Positions 26,476-35,502 of a stretch of 64,000 nucleotides of DNA are shown here, piece by piece. The first letter of the stretch is position 1, and every line of letters starts with the position of its first letter. A model generated the notes under the pieces. The model saw only the letters and a program-made list of their open reading frames with translations, was not told the origin of the DNA and did not search any database. Origin of the DNA: Clostridia bacterium (GTDB lineage: Bacteria; Bacillota; Clostridia; Oscillospirales; Feifaniaceae); the NCBI GenBank assembly GCA_017517965.1, contig JAFWXR010000058.1:1-64000 (forward strand). Reading direction: 5' to 3'. The position numbers and the translations under genes are program-made.

Positions 26476-27495
26476 ATGAAAGACAAGATTAAGGCTATAT
26501 CCGAACTTGTTGAGCAGAAGCTTTCCGAGGCAAACGACGCTGCCTCACTCGAAAACATCCGCATCAACTATCTCGGAAAAAAAGGTGAACTTACAAGCCT
26601 TCTCCGTGAACTGGGTAAACTTTCTCCCGAAGAAAGACCTGCTATGGGTCAGCTTGTAAACGAAGTTAAACAGCGTCTTGAAGCTGAACTCGACCAGAGA
26701 AAAGCTTCAATAGCAAAACTTGAACTCGAAAACAAACTGAAAAACGAAAAGATTGACGTTACACTTCCCGCAAAGGAAAAGAAACTCGGTCATATACATC
26801 CTATGAACATCGTTCTTCGTGAAATCGAAGATATATTCAAGGAAATGGGCTTTACTATTGCTGACGGTCCCGAAGTTGAACTTGACTATTACAACTTTGA
26901 AGCACTTAACGTGCCCAAAGACCATCCTGCACGTGACACTCAGGACACGTTCTATATCAGCGACAACGTCGTTTTAAGAACGCAGACCTCACCTATGCAG
27001 ATTCGTGTCATGGAAAACAACAAACCTCCCATTAAAATCATAGCACCCGGTACTGTTTACAGAAGTGATGCTATGGATGCAACACATTCACCCGTTTTCC
27101 ACCAGATAGAAGGTCTTGTAGTTGACAAGGGCGTTACGTTTGCTGACCTCAAGGGTACACTTGAAACTTTTGCACGTAAACTTTACGGTACAGATACAGG
27201 ATTCCGCTACCGCCCCCACCACTTCCCCTTCACAGAGCCGTCAGCCGAAATGGATATCACCTGCTTTAACTGTCACGGTGAAGGTTGCCGTCTTTGCAAG
27301 GGCGAGGGTTATATCGAAATCCTCGGTGCAGGTATGGTACACCCCAAGGTGCTTGAAACATGCGGCATAGACCCGAACGAATACAGCGGTTTCGCCTTCG
27401 GTCTCGGTCTCGAACGTGTGGTTATGCGCAGATACAATATTGACGACCTTCGTCTTTTCACAGAAAACGACGTTCGTTTCTTAAAACAGTTTTAA
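26476..27495 (+). CDS. pheS: Phenylalanyl-tRNA synthetase alpha subunit
   Basis: Class II catalytic subunit, 339 residues. An N-terminal coiled coil (about 1-90) is followed by the core with FTIADGPEVE, HPARDTQDTFY, TSPMQIRVM (motif 2 region), GTVYRSDAMDATHSPVFHQIEG and the final GLGLERVVMRRYNIDDLR (motif 3). The insert CFNCHGEGCRLCKGEG has four Cys, a feature of clostridial PheS. GAGGTG precedes the ATG, right after the T-box. Confidence 0.98.
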   Translation: MKDKIKAISELVEQKLSEANDAASLENIRINYLGKKGELTSLLRELGKLSPEERPAMGQLVNEVKQRLEAELDQRKASIAKLELENKLKNEKIDVTLPAKEKKLGHIHPMNIVLREIEDIFKEMGFTIADGPEVELDYYNFEALNVPKDHPARDTQDTFYISDNVVLRTQTSPMQIRVMENNKPPIKIIAPGTVYRSDAMDATHSPVFHQIEGLVVDKGVTFADLKGTLETFARKLYGTDTGFRYRPHHFPFTEPSAEMDITCFNCHGEGCRLCKGEGYIEILGAGMVHPKVLETCGIDPNEYSGFAFGLGLERVVMRRYNIDDLRLFTENDVRFLKQF

Positions 27496-27510
27496 TGGAG
27501 GTGTAAGAAT

Positions 27511-29892
27511 ATGAAATTACCAAAAACATGGCTTGACGAATATGTAGAACTTGACGTTTCACCTCGTCAGTTTGCCGCTGATATGACAATGTCAGGCTCA
27601 AAAGTTGAGGAATATTATAATGACGGCGATAAAATCAAAAACGTGGTTATCGGCCGTGTGGACAGCATAGAAGACCATCCTGATTCAGACCACCTCGTAG
27701 TATGTCAGATAGACGTTGCAGGAGAAAGAAAACTCCAGATAGTTACAGGTGCGTCAAATTTAAAAGTCGGTGACATCGTTCCCGTCTGTCTTGACGGTGC
27801 ACACCTTCCCGACGGCAAGGTAATAAAAAAAGGCAAGCTTCGCGGCGTTCTCTCCGAAGGTATGCTCTGTTCACTTTCCGAACTCGGTCTTACACTCGGT
27901 GACTTTCCCTATGCCATTGAAGACGGTATATTCGTTATCGAAGAACCCTGCAACCTCGGCGACGATGCTACGAAGGTGCTCGGCATAGACAACGTTGTTA
28001 CTGATTTTGAAATTACTTCAAACAGAACTGACTGTTATTCTATTATCGGTCTTGCAAGAGAAGCTGCGGCAACATACGATAAGAAGGCAAATATCAAAAC
28101 TCCCGTAGTAAAGGGATGCGGCGGCAATGCGGCAGACCACATAAGTGTTGCAGTAGAAGCACCCGACCTCTGTCCCAGATACATTGCACGCGTTGTAAAG
28201 AACGTTAAAATCGGTCCTTCTCCCAGATGGATGAGAGAAAGACTTCGTCTTTGCGGCGTACGTCCCATAAGCAACATCGTTGATATTACAAACTACGTAA
28301 TGCTCGAATACGGTCAGCCCCTTCACGCATTTGATGCAAGATTTTTGCCCGACCGCAAAATTCTCGTCCGCAGAGCAAACGAAGGCGAAAAGATTACAAC
28401 TCTCGACGGAACAGACAGAGTTCTTGACCCCTCTATTCTTGTTATTACCGACGGCAAACAGCCCGTTGCAGTTGCAGGTGTTATGGGCGGTCTTGACAGC
28501 GAGATAAAAGAAGATACGACGGAAGTTATTTTTGAAAGTGCTAACTTCAACGGTCCCTGTGTAAGAAAAGGTGCAAGAAAACTCGGTATGCGTACGGATG
28601 CGTCAAACCTCTACGAAAAAGGTCTTCCCGCATATCAGACTAAACTTGCAATTGACAGAGTATGTGAACTTGTTGAACTTCTCGGTTGCGGCGAAGTTGT
28701 TGACGGTTGTGTCGACGTTGATAATTCAACCGAAAAGAAGATAGACTTAAAACTCGACGTTGAACGTACAAACAAATTCCTTGCAACGTCACTTTCAAGG
28801 GATGAAATGGTTGCTATACTCCGCCGTCTTGAATTTGACGTTCTTGACGACGATACAATTATCGTTCCCGCATACAGACAGGATATCGAATGTTTTGCAG
28901 ACGTTGCTGAAGAAATCGTAAGAATATACGGTTATAATAAGGTAGAGCCTTCACTTTTCAAAGGCAGTGCAACGACAACCGTTACTGCAAAGTACCACGA
29001 CTTCAAGCAGAAGGTTTCAGATGCACTTGCATCACTTGGATTTTTCGAAATCAAAACATATACTTTCATTAGTCCCAAACTGTATGACAAGGCTCTCCTT
29101 GCAGACGACAGTTCACTGAGAAATTCAGTAACAATTCTCAATCCCCTTGGTGAAGATTCAAGCATTATGAGAACGCTTACAATGCCCTCAATGCTTTCTA
29201 TCCTTTCAAAGAACTACAACAACAGAAATACAGACGTTGCTCTCTTTGAAATCGGTAAAACGTTTACCCCCACGGGTGATGCAAACACGCTTCCCGATGA
29301 AAAAAGCGTTATTACTCTGGGTGCATACGGCAACCTTGATTTCTACGATATGAAGGGTTACGTTTGTGCACTTCTGGATAATTTAAAAATTAAAGACGTA
29401 TCATTTGAAAGCGGTACTGATTTACCCTACTATCATCCCGGTCGCTGTGCAACGCTTAAAGTCGGAGATACTGTTATCGGCAGAATGGGTCAGATACACC
29501 CCGTATGTGCTGATAATTTCGACATAGGTTCAGACGTATATGCTGCTGAACTCTCACTTGAAACGCTGTACGACCTCGTTGATACGGATATCACGTACAT
29601 TCCGCTTCCCAAGTTCCCTGCGGTTACGAGAGACCTTGCTCTTCTTTGTGATGATGAACTTGAGGCTGCAAAAATCGAAAACGTTATCAAGACAGAATCA
29701 AAGAAGCTCTTTGAGGACTGCAAACTTTTCGACATTTACAAGGGTTCACAGATACCCGAAGGTAAAAAGAGTATTGCCTTCACTATCACTCTGCGTGCCG
29801 CTGACAGAACACTCGTAGATGAGGATGTAGACAACGTTATGAAGCGCATCATCAAGAAGCTTGTAGCAGATTTTGGATGCGAACAACGATAA
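27511..29892 (+). CDS. pheT: Phenylalanyl-tRNA synthetase beta subunit
   Basis: Partner of PheS in the heterotetramer, 793 residues. Domains in order: N-terminal B1, a tRNA-binding OB fold (about 40-150, HPDSDHLVVCQIDVAGERKL), B3/B4 editing domain (about 210-380), B5 (about 405-470), a catalytic-like domain, and the C-terminal FDX-ACB anticodon-binding domain (about 700-793, PKFPAVTRDLALLCDDE). GGAGG precedes the ATG, 15 bp after pheS. Confidence 0.98.
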   Translation: MKLPKTWLDEYVELDVSPRQFAADMTMSGSKVEEYYNDGDKIKNVVIGRVDSIEDHPDSDHLVVCQIDVAGERKLQIVTGASNLKVGDIVPVCLDGAHLPDGKVIKKGKLRGVLSEGMLCSLSELGLTLGDFPYAIEDGIFVIEEPCNLGDDATKVLGIDNVVTDFEITSNRTDCYSIIGLAREAAATYDKKANIKTPVVKGCGGNAADHISVAVEAPDLCPRYIARVVKNVKIGPSPRWMRERLRLCGVRPISNIVDITNYVMLEYGQPLHAFDARFLPDRKILVRRANEGEKITTLDGTDRVLDPSILVITDGKQPVAVAGVMGGLDSEIKEDTTEVIFESANFNGPCVRKGARKLGMRTDASNLYEKGLPAYQTKLAIDRVCELVELLGCGEVVDGCVDVDNSTEKKIDLKLDVERTNKFLATSLSRDEMVAILRRLEFDVLDDDTIIVPAYRQDIECFADVAEEIVRIYGYNKVEPSLFKGSATTTVTAKYHDFKQKVSDALASLGFFEIKTYTFISPKLYDKALLADDSSLRNSVTILNPLGEDSSIMRTLTMPSMLSILSKNYNNRNTDVALFEIGKTFTPTGDANTLPDEKSVITLGAYGNLDFYDMKGYVCALLDNLKIKDVSFESGTDLPYYHPGRCATLKVGDTVIGRMGQIHPVCADNFDIGSDVYAAELSLETLYDLVDTDITYIPLPKFPAVTRDLALLCDDELEAAKIENVIKTESKKLFEDCKLFDIYKGSQIPEGKKSIAFTITLRAADRTLVDEDVDNVMKRIIKKLVADFGCEQR

Positions 29893-29896
29893 TTTA

Positions 29897-29925
29897 TTGA
29901 AATTTCTTAGCAAATGGTTTATAAT
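29897..29925 (+). promoter_or_regulatory. ireB promoter
   Basis: TTGAAA (29897-29902), 17-bp spacer, TATAAT (29920-29925), immediately after the pheT stop. Confidence 0.8.
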
Positions 29926-29956
29926 AATTAAAAGTCTTTTATAGGGAGGGCAAAAT

Positions 29957-30205
29957 ATGACTTCAAAAGATACAATCACATTTCCGATACAGGACGATCA
30001 TGAGGCTGAAATCAAGGCTACTCTTACCGCTGTCTATGATGCATTGAGAGAGAAAGGATACAATCCTATAAATCAGATCGTAGGATATATTCTGTCTGAA
30101 GACCCGACCTATATAACCAACCACAACGGTGCAAGAGCTCGCATTGCGAAAATTGACCGTGATGAGCTTTTGCAAACGCTGGTTAAATCATACCTTGACA
30201 ATTAG
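29957..30205 (+). CDS. ireB: IreB/ReoM family regulatory phosphoprotein
   Basis: Small Firmicutes protein (UPF0297/DUF965), 82 residues, with the highly conserved [22 protein letters not shown] and a C-terminal helix [13 protein letters not shown]. Homologues IreB (Enterococcus) and ReoM (Listeria) are phosphorylated by a PASTA kinase and influence cell-wall synthesis. The N-terminal segment SKDTITF has Thr at 6 and 8 where the phosphosite lies in relatives. The matching kinase and phosphatase (prkC, prpC) are in the same window. In Bacillus the gene is next to alaS; here it follows pheT with its own promoter. Confidence 0.94.
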   Translation: MTSKDTITFPIQDDHEAEIKATLTAVYDALREKGYNPINQIVGYILSEDPTYITNHNGARARIAKIDRDELLQTLVKSYLDN

Positions 30206-30213
30206 GAGGATAT

Positions 30214-30495
30214 ATGGCAGACGGAATTTACAAAGACTTTCTCACGTATAAAGGCAGACCTCTCGTGAGAAACGGTAATCTTATGTATTACGGCAGCCTC
30301 GCCGATAAATACGTTGTATTTATGATGATTCACGACAGCAGAGAGGTTGACGGAAAAGAAGTTTCGGGAAAAATACAGATAGAACTTCAGTATACAGACC
30401 CTACCGTCAAGGACAGAGTAGTAAAGACAAGTACAAAAACTGGTCTTTACGCTGCACTTGACCTTGCAAGTGTCTGGCTTGATATGGCAAAGTAA
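30214..30495 (+). CDS. Small protein of unknown function, with ireB
   Basis: A 93-residue soluble protein lying 8 bp after ireB, with AGGAGG ahead of the ATG. The sequence (YKDFLTYKGRPLVRNGNLMYYGSLADKYVVFMMIH, then KVSGKIQIELQY-like strands and a C-terminal helix AALDLASVWLDMAK) looks like a small beta-sheet plus helix domain. It is not the YrzB/DUF1292 protein that often accompanies ireB, and I do not recognise it. Cotranscription with ireB is the only functional hint. No signal or membrane segment. Confidence 0.8.
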   Translation: MADGIYKDFLTYKGRPLVRNGNLMYYGSLADKYVVFMMIHDSREVDGKEVSGKIQIELQYTDPTVKDRVVKTSTKTGLYAALDLASVWLDMAK

Positions 30496-30501
30496 TAAAA
30501 A

Positions 30502-30530
30502 AAGAACTTATGAGCAACTCATAAGTTCTT
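30502..30530. terminator. Bidirectional terminator between convergent genes
   Basis: Perfect 13-bp stem AAGAACTTATGAG/CTCATAAGTTCTT with a 3-nt loop; T-rich on both exits (TTCTTTT on plus, TTTTTTTATT on minus). It serves the ireB unit and rnmV, and the rnmV stop codon lies inside the stem. Confidence 0.9.
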
Positions 30531-31139
30531 TTCTTTTATCATATTTTCAAGTTCTTCTTTCGTTATTCGGTAAGATAATGCCTTTAAGAGCAGTTTATTA
30601 TTCATTGCTTTAGGCAGTGATAACTGCTTTTTTATTTTATTTCTCTTTTCTTCGCTGTCGGGTGCACCGACGAGCCCGAGTTCGTATAAATCAGACGTTT
30701 CAAATTTATACAAAACTTCCCTTTTTTCTTCAAAAGCACCACATTCGTCAAGTGCTTTTTTTATTACAGAAACATCAACACCCTCAACACCGAGTGTGCC
30801 CTCTGCAGAGGGTTTATCTTTCCTTGCCTCTTTCCCGCGAATTTCAGGGATATAGCAGTTAATCACGTTCTCATCACCCGCTATATCTCTTATAAAATTT
30901 CTTATCTTAAAACCGGCATTATCGCTGTCTGTGACGATAAGTATACCCCGACTGTCTGCACAGTCTTTAATATACTTTCTTTTCTCTCTGTCCTTAAAAA
31001 GAGAAAAGCCGCCCGTTATAAGTATCTCTGCATCTATTACGGATTCGAGTTTTATTCTGTCATATTTGCCCTCAACTATAACAAGACGGTCTATTTTAAT
31101 CCGTTTATCTTTATGAGTGCAAGTTCTATCGCCTGCCAC
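30519..31139 (-). CDS. rnmV: Ribonuclease M5
   Basis: Toprim nuclease that matures 5S rRNA. Toprim motifs: DRLVIVEGKYD (catalytic Glu) and VTDSDNAGFKIRNFI (DxD), followed by a C-terminal region about 130-206. It has 206 residues. The only in-frame start is a GTG at 31139, which overlaps the end of holA by 49 bp and has no strong ribosome site; the N-terminus is about 12-15 residues longer than usual before the Toprim. Its stop is within the shared terminator. Confidence 0.88.
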   Translation of the reverse strand: MAGDRTCTHKDKRIKIDRLVIVEGKYDRIKLESVIDAEILITGGFSLFKDREKRKYIKDCADSRGILIVTDSDNAGFKIRNFIRDIAGDENVINCYIPEIRGKEARKDKPSAEGTLGVEGVDVSVIKKALDECGAFEEKREVLYKFETSDLYELGLVGAPDSEEKRNKIKKQLSLPKAMNNKLLLKALSYRITKEELENMIKEKNL

Positions 31140-32146
31140 TTATCGCACCCGCTTCCCTTAAGTAATTGCTCACACTGCGCAAGTTCGAGATTTGCCTTGA
31201 CAAAAAACGAAAGTGTACGTTTTGAACAAAGACGCTCATAATCCTTTATGAGCCACGACCTTGCGGGCGACAAATTCAGTGCCTTTAACGTATCAGCCTG
31301 AGAAAGCCTCTTATCCTTCGCTGCAGAAACAATAAGAAGTTCCCTGAAGGTATTACCTATAATGCTGATCAAAACGGTAGGCTGTTCTTTGACTGAACGG
31401 CACGTATCAACCGTTTTAAGTGCCGACGAAATTCTACCGCATACCACGTCTTCGGCAATTGAAAAAACGTTTCTCTCCAGACTCCGCGTTATAAGTCTGT
31501 CAAGCGTTTCCTTGGTTATTTCTTCACCCTTGGCATAAAGTGCAATTTTAGTTATCTCATTCTTGAGATTAAACATATCCGCACCGCACACTGATAAAAG
31601 ATATTTTGCAACATCATACGTCACAGACATTCCCTGCGAAGCAAAGCCTTTAGTTATCCAGTTTACAAGAACGTTTACGGAAAGTCTTTTAAACTCAACT
31701 GCAAAACCGTGCTTTGACAGAGTATCTATCATCTTTTTTCGACGTTTTATCTTATCGTATTCTCCGTCTGCAAGAAACATATTGTCATAATAAAACAGAA
31801 TACATATACCCTGAAAACTCTCGTCAAGAGCCGAAAAAAGTGCCTTTCTGTCACCCTCGGACATTACGTCGGTATCAAGATTGCGAAGAACGATAAATTT
31901 ATCTGAAGCACCAAACGAAATATTCTGTACTTCATCCAAAAATACGTCGATTTCAAAGTCGAGTGCATCAAAAGTAATCTCTGCAAAATCATCATCGGAA
32001 TTTGCAGTAACAGACTTTTTAAGCATTTCATAATAATGCTGTTTCAAGTATTCTTCTTCACCGAAAAATACGTATACCCCGTCTTTCTGACCGCTTTTTA
32101 TTAACTTTTTCAGTTCCTCTACTCTGTCCGGTTTATTTATGGGCAT
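31091..32146 (-). CDS. holA: DNA polymerase III delta subunit
   Basis: Clamp-loader subunit, 351 residues. N-terminal ATPase-like fold (GVYVFFGEEEYLKQHYYEML), LFYYDNM, then the helical lid (RLSVNVLVNWITKGF) and C-terminal collar (LIRSLERNVFSIAEDV-like and PARSWLIKDYERL). The frame opens at 32179, but AAAGGA supports the ATG at 32146, which overlaps the comEC stop by 14 bp. The comEC-holA order is conserved in Firmicutes. Confidence 0.93.
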   Translation of the reverse strand: MPINKPDRVEELKKLIKSGQKDGVYVFFGEEEYLKQHYYEMLKKSVTANSDDDFAEITFDALDFEIDVFLDEVQNISFGASDKFIVLRNLDTDVMSEGDRKALFSALDESFQGICILFYYDNMFLADGEYDKIKRRKKMIDTLSKHGFAVEFKRLSVNVLVNWITKGFASQGMSVTYDVAKYLLSVCGADMFNLKNEITKIALYAKGEEITKETLDRLITRSLERNVFSIAEDVVCGRISSALKTVDTCRSVKEQPTVLISIIGNTFRELLIVSAAKDKRLSQADTLKALNLSPARSWLIKDYERLCSKRTLSFFVKANLELAQCEQLLKGSGCDKWQAIELALIKINGLK

Positions 32147-34259
32147 AGTTGTTCCTTTCGGTTTTAATGTCATACTCACCGTTTCCGGTTGTTCTGACTT
32201 CTATTGTACCACACTCTTCAACAGTGTAAATATTGTTTTGAAAAAACCTTTCAAGAAAATTCATATATTTACGGTCGATGATCGTCTCTTTGATACGCCC
32301 CGATATTGCAAGTTTAATATTCCTATCTATCATAAAATCAACATCAGGACACTTATTTGCAAATATCAGAATGTCAGCATCAGCATCTTCATATGTATTC
32401 TTATTATCATATTTCCCCATTATCAAAAAGGAGCTTTCTCCCCTTTTTATATACGTCGCAACGTAATCTGTTGAAATTTTATTTTCACCGAATTCTATCG
32501 TACTTTTAGTATAATCTTCATTTATGTACCATTCTTTGATTTCTATATTTGCATCTAACAAATCCGTAAACTTTTTATCCGCACTGTTTATTACAACTTT
32601 ATCAAGTTCGAATATACCATAGTCGGAAAGAGCATCACACATTCTGTAAATTGTGTTTTCAGGTGCAAACGAAAACTCTCCGTCTAAAATTGCCATCGCT
32701 CTTTTATCTTCAATCAAAAGAACACAGTTTCCCGAGTAAGTTTCAGTTTGTATAAGAGTTACCCCGTCATAACGCTTTAAAATAAAAGACGTTACTGCCG
32801 CCACACATACGAGTATACAGACCGAAAGAATTGCTTTATTTACAAATTGTCTGCCTTCAATTATACACATAACAAACAACACAAATATAGCAACATATAA
32901 TATCAAAATCACACTCTGTGTCAGAAAGTTTCCCAAAACATCGTATTTCAGTATCAACGATACCACTTTATCTATGTATCTTATAAGGAGTGTCAATATA
33001 ATTGCAATCGGTTTTATAGGCAAAATAAGCAGAAGTATGGTCAGTATAAGAATAGGTGCAATCGCCCACAAAACAAGCAAATTCGTAAGTGGTGAAAGAA
33101 TCGTACTTGCACCAAAGCATATTACTATTATCGGCAATGTAAAAAACATTACTGATATCGATAGTCCTAAAATATCAGATATTTTTTCTGTAACAGTATT
33201 TTTTAGTTTCACAACCGCAAAACACCTTAAGAAAAACGAGCAGAAATACTTTGAAACAGTAATAATTGCAAGAACAGAAGAAAATGACAGTAAGAATCCG
33301 CAGTCAGCTGCAGCATAAGGAGATGTCATACAAATAATTGCACCTGCAAAGCAAAGTGATGTCAGTGAATCCGTTCTTCTGTTCGTGACATAGGAAAAGC
33401 AAAGCACAATCACCATAATTCCTGCACGCTGCACGGATGCGGTAAAACCTACCAGCCATACAAAAAATACTACTGCTCCCGCAAGAATAAAAGCCATCGG
33501 CTTCCTTTTTACATAAAAGAACCTAAGCAACACAATAAGTATTCCAACCAGAGCAGTAAGATGCAGTCCCGAAACTGCGAATATGTGAGATATCCCTGCC
33601 GCTGAATATTTATTATTCTGTGCTATGGCTATGCCGCTTTTATCACCTAAAAATATACCTGTTATTTTTCGAGCAGTATCTCCATCAAGCACCGAAGCTA
33701 AACGGTTTTTTATTGCATTCCGGAGATATTCCGATGATGCTATAAATATATCTTTTTCATTCAGTACCGTCATTTCGGGAGATGACATTTGCAAATATAT
33801 ATTATCCGACATCGAGTACAATGCATTGTCATAAAGTTCATTTGTTCTTTCGAGTACTTTTGCTTTACCGATTAACAAAAGTTTTTCACCGACATCAACT
33901 TTATTATCAAAATAAACTTTCATCTTGAACGGTATAACTATTTCATCATCAACTTTTGACACTTTCACGGTATTTTTATCTGTAACCGAAACATAAAAGC
34001 TGTGCCTATGATTATCTGCATAAACGATTGCTTTTTCATAGCGTAATGTATATCCCAGATAGAAGATAACAAATGCTATCATAACCGCAATACTTATAAC
34101 CAAAAATCTTTTTGACTTTTTAAACCTTACAATACCCGCAACAAGCGATACAGCAAAAAGAGACAGACACAACGTGGCTGCCTCTTTGATTTGAATTAAC
34201 GAACATATAAGCGACACAACTATAAACGTGCCGCAAAACAGCGCAAGCGGTCTTTTCAT
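32133..34259 (-). CDS. comEC: ComEC/Rec2 DNA-uptake channel protein
   Basis: Polytopic membrane protein of 708 residues that in competent bacteria moves single-stranded DNA inward. Two or three N-terminal helices and an OB-like external domain (about 70-190) lead to the competence domain with HIFAVSGLHLTALVG and many helices (about 220-480). The C-terminal domain (about 500-700) has the position and strand pattern of the usual metallo-beta-lactamase-like region, but its HxHxDH metal motif is absent. Whether the protein works in transformation is unknown. Confidence 0.9.
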   Translation of the reverse strand: MKRPLALFCGTFIVVSLICSLIQIKEAATLCLSLFAVSLVAGIVRFKKSKRFLVISIAVMIAFVIFYLGYTLRYEKAIVYADNHRHSFYVSVTDKNTVKVSKVDDEIVIPFKMKVYFDNKVDVGEKLLLIGKAKVLERTNELYDNALYSMSDNIYLQMSSPEMTVLNEKDIFIASSEYLRNAIKNRLASVLDGDTARKITGIFLGDKSGIAIAQNNKYSAAGISHIFAVSGLHLTALVGILIVLLRFFYVKRKPMAFILAGAVVFFVWLVGFTASVQRAGIMVIVLCFSYVTNRRTDSLTSLCFAGAIICMTSPYAAADCGFLLSFSSVLAIITVSKYFCSFFLRCFAVVKLKNTVTEKISDILGLSISVMFFTLPIIVICFGASTILSPLTNLLVLWAIAPILILTILLLILPIKPIAIILTLLIRYIDKVVSLILKYDVLGNFLTQSVILILYVAIFVLFVMCIIEGRQFVNKAILSVCILVCVAAVTSFILKRYDGVTLIQTETYSGNCVLLIEDKRAMAILDGEFSFAPENTIYRMCDALSDYGIFELDKVVINSADKKFTDLLDANIEIKEWYINEDYTKSTIEFGENKISTDYVATYIKRGESSFLIMGKYDNKNTYEDADADILIFANKCPDVDFMIDRNIKLAISGRIKETIIDRKYMNFLERFFQNNIYTVEECGTIEVRTTGNGEYDIKTERNNYAHK

Positions 34260-34954
34260 TAAACTTTTCTGATGAGACCAAAAGGCGTCTGCTGTCCAGA
34301 CTGACCGAGCGGATTGTCCTTAAGTATTCTTGCTATCTTTTCTCTGTCCATATCGCTATGAGAAATACCGAGCACCTGACCCTTTAAGTCGTTAACGTCA
34401 ACAATCGCCGTCTTCTGACCTACTGCTTCTGCAACTTTTTTTGCAACCTCATCGGGCTTATCGGGACCGAGAACAACATACTTATTGTAAGGCGGAAGTG
34501 TATTGGGACACGGGCCGTCTATCGACTCAGCCTTATAGCCTGCAATCTTATAAAACCAGCCTCTTTTACCGAGAAGTTTGCCTATTGCAGATATAAATGC
34601 CGCAAACAAAATTCTGAGTCTACCGCACTCCTGAAGTGCCATTTCCATAGTTTCGGGGATACCGAGACCTATACCGTAAGGTGACTTGTAAACAAACTTT
34701 ACAAGTATTTTTGCAAGCCTGCCGGGACGAATGTCAGCCATAGGTACAGCCCTGCCCTGTGAGCAGGCAACACTCTTTTCACTCATAAAGAGTATGTCCC
34801 CGTCCTGAAGATAAGGAAGTGCAAATTCCTTTGCTACTTCAACTATATCGTCAGTATTGTCGATAACCTTGGTTTTTATTGGAAGACGAAGATATTTTTC
34901 ACCGTCAACCTCAATTATTTCATTTTTTCCTTCGTTTACTGTTAATTCACTCAT
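34259..34954 (-). CDS. CofE-like (F420-0:glutamate ligase family) protein
   Basis: A 231-residue protein with the CofE fold signatures DILFMSEKSVACSQGRAVPM, a GLGIPETMEMAL segment, and VDVNDLKGQVLG near the C-terminus. In methanogens and mycobacteria CofE adds glutamates to coenzyme F420; no F420 gene is seen here and clostridia are not known to make it, so the substrate is open. Two ATGs are possible; AGGAG suits 34954, two bases after the PRTase stop, hence coupled translation. Confidence 0.8.
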   Translation of the reverse strand: MSELTVNEGKNEIIEVDGEKYLRLPIKTKVIDNTDDIVEVAKEFALPYLQDGDILFMSEKSVACSQGRAVPMADIRPGRLAKILVKFVYKSPYGIGLGIPETMEMALQECGRLRILFAAFISAIGKLLGKRGWFYKIAGYKAESIDGPCPNTLPPYNKYVVLGPDKPDEVAKKVAEAVGQKTAIVDVNDLKGQVLGISHSDMDREKIARILKDNPLGQSGQQTPFGLIRKV

Positions 34955-34956
34955 TT

Positions 34957-35502
34957 TCATTCTCCTTTAAAGAAAAGCGGTAATTCTTCGAGATATGTAA
35001 TATCTTCTCTTCCTATTGCATCACCTTCGGCAAGTATTGCCATTTTCGCAACGATATTTCCGCCTGCCTCTTCTACAAGTTTTTCAAGTGCTGCAAGTGA
35101 TTCGCCCGTACTGATGACATCGTCAACAATGACTACACGCTTACCTTTCATGGCACTTACGTCTTTTTCGTCGATATAAAGTGTCTGCACTTTTGCAGTT
35201 GTTATTGATTTAACCTCCACTTTAAGAGGGTTTACCATATACGCTTTTATAGCTTTTCTGGCAAGCACGTACTTATTCTCACCCGTCTGTCTCGCCATTT
35301 CGTGAATAAGCGGTATACCCTTTGACTCTGCCGTTATCATTATGTCGTGAGGCGGCATTTTCTTTATAAGTTCTGCCGCACACGCACAGGTAAGTTCAAC
35401 GTCACCGAAAATAACAAATCCGGCAATGTCGAGTTTTTCATTTATCGGGCAGATGGGTAAATCCCTTTCAAGACCTGCTACTTTAATTCTGTAGTACTCC
35501 AT
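34957..35502 (-). CDS. Phosphoribosyltransferase family protein
   Basis: Type I PRTase fold, 181 residues, with the PRPP loop RVVIVDDVISTGESL near residues 120-134 and an upstream TAESKGIPLIHEMA segment. The layout resembles adenine PRTase and PurR-like proteins; the substrate cannot be assigned. The start overlaps the HIT gene by 25 bp, and AGGAGG lies ten bases ahead. It is coupled to a HIT nucleotide hydrolase and a CofE-like gene. Confidence 0.85.
   Translation of the reverse strand: MEYYRIKVAGLERDLPICPINEKLDIAGFVIFGDVELTCACAAELIKKMPPHDIMITAESKGIPLIHEMARQTGENKYVLARKAIKAYMVNPLKVEVKSITTAKVQTLYIDEKDVSAMKGKRVVIVDDVISTGESLAALEKLVEEAGGNIVAKMAILAEGDAIGREDITYLEELPLFFKGE

Noticed and set aside
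30214-30495. YrzB (DUF1292), the usual companion of ireB
   Set aside because: It lacks the acidic tail and sequence features of that family.
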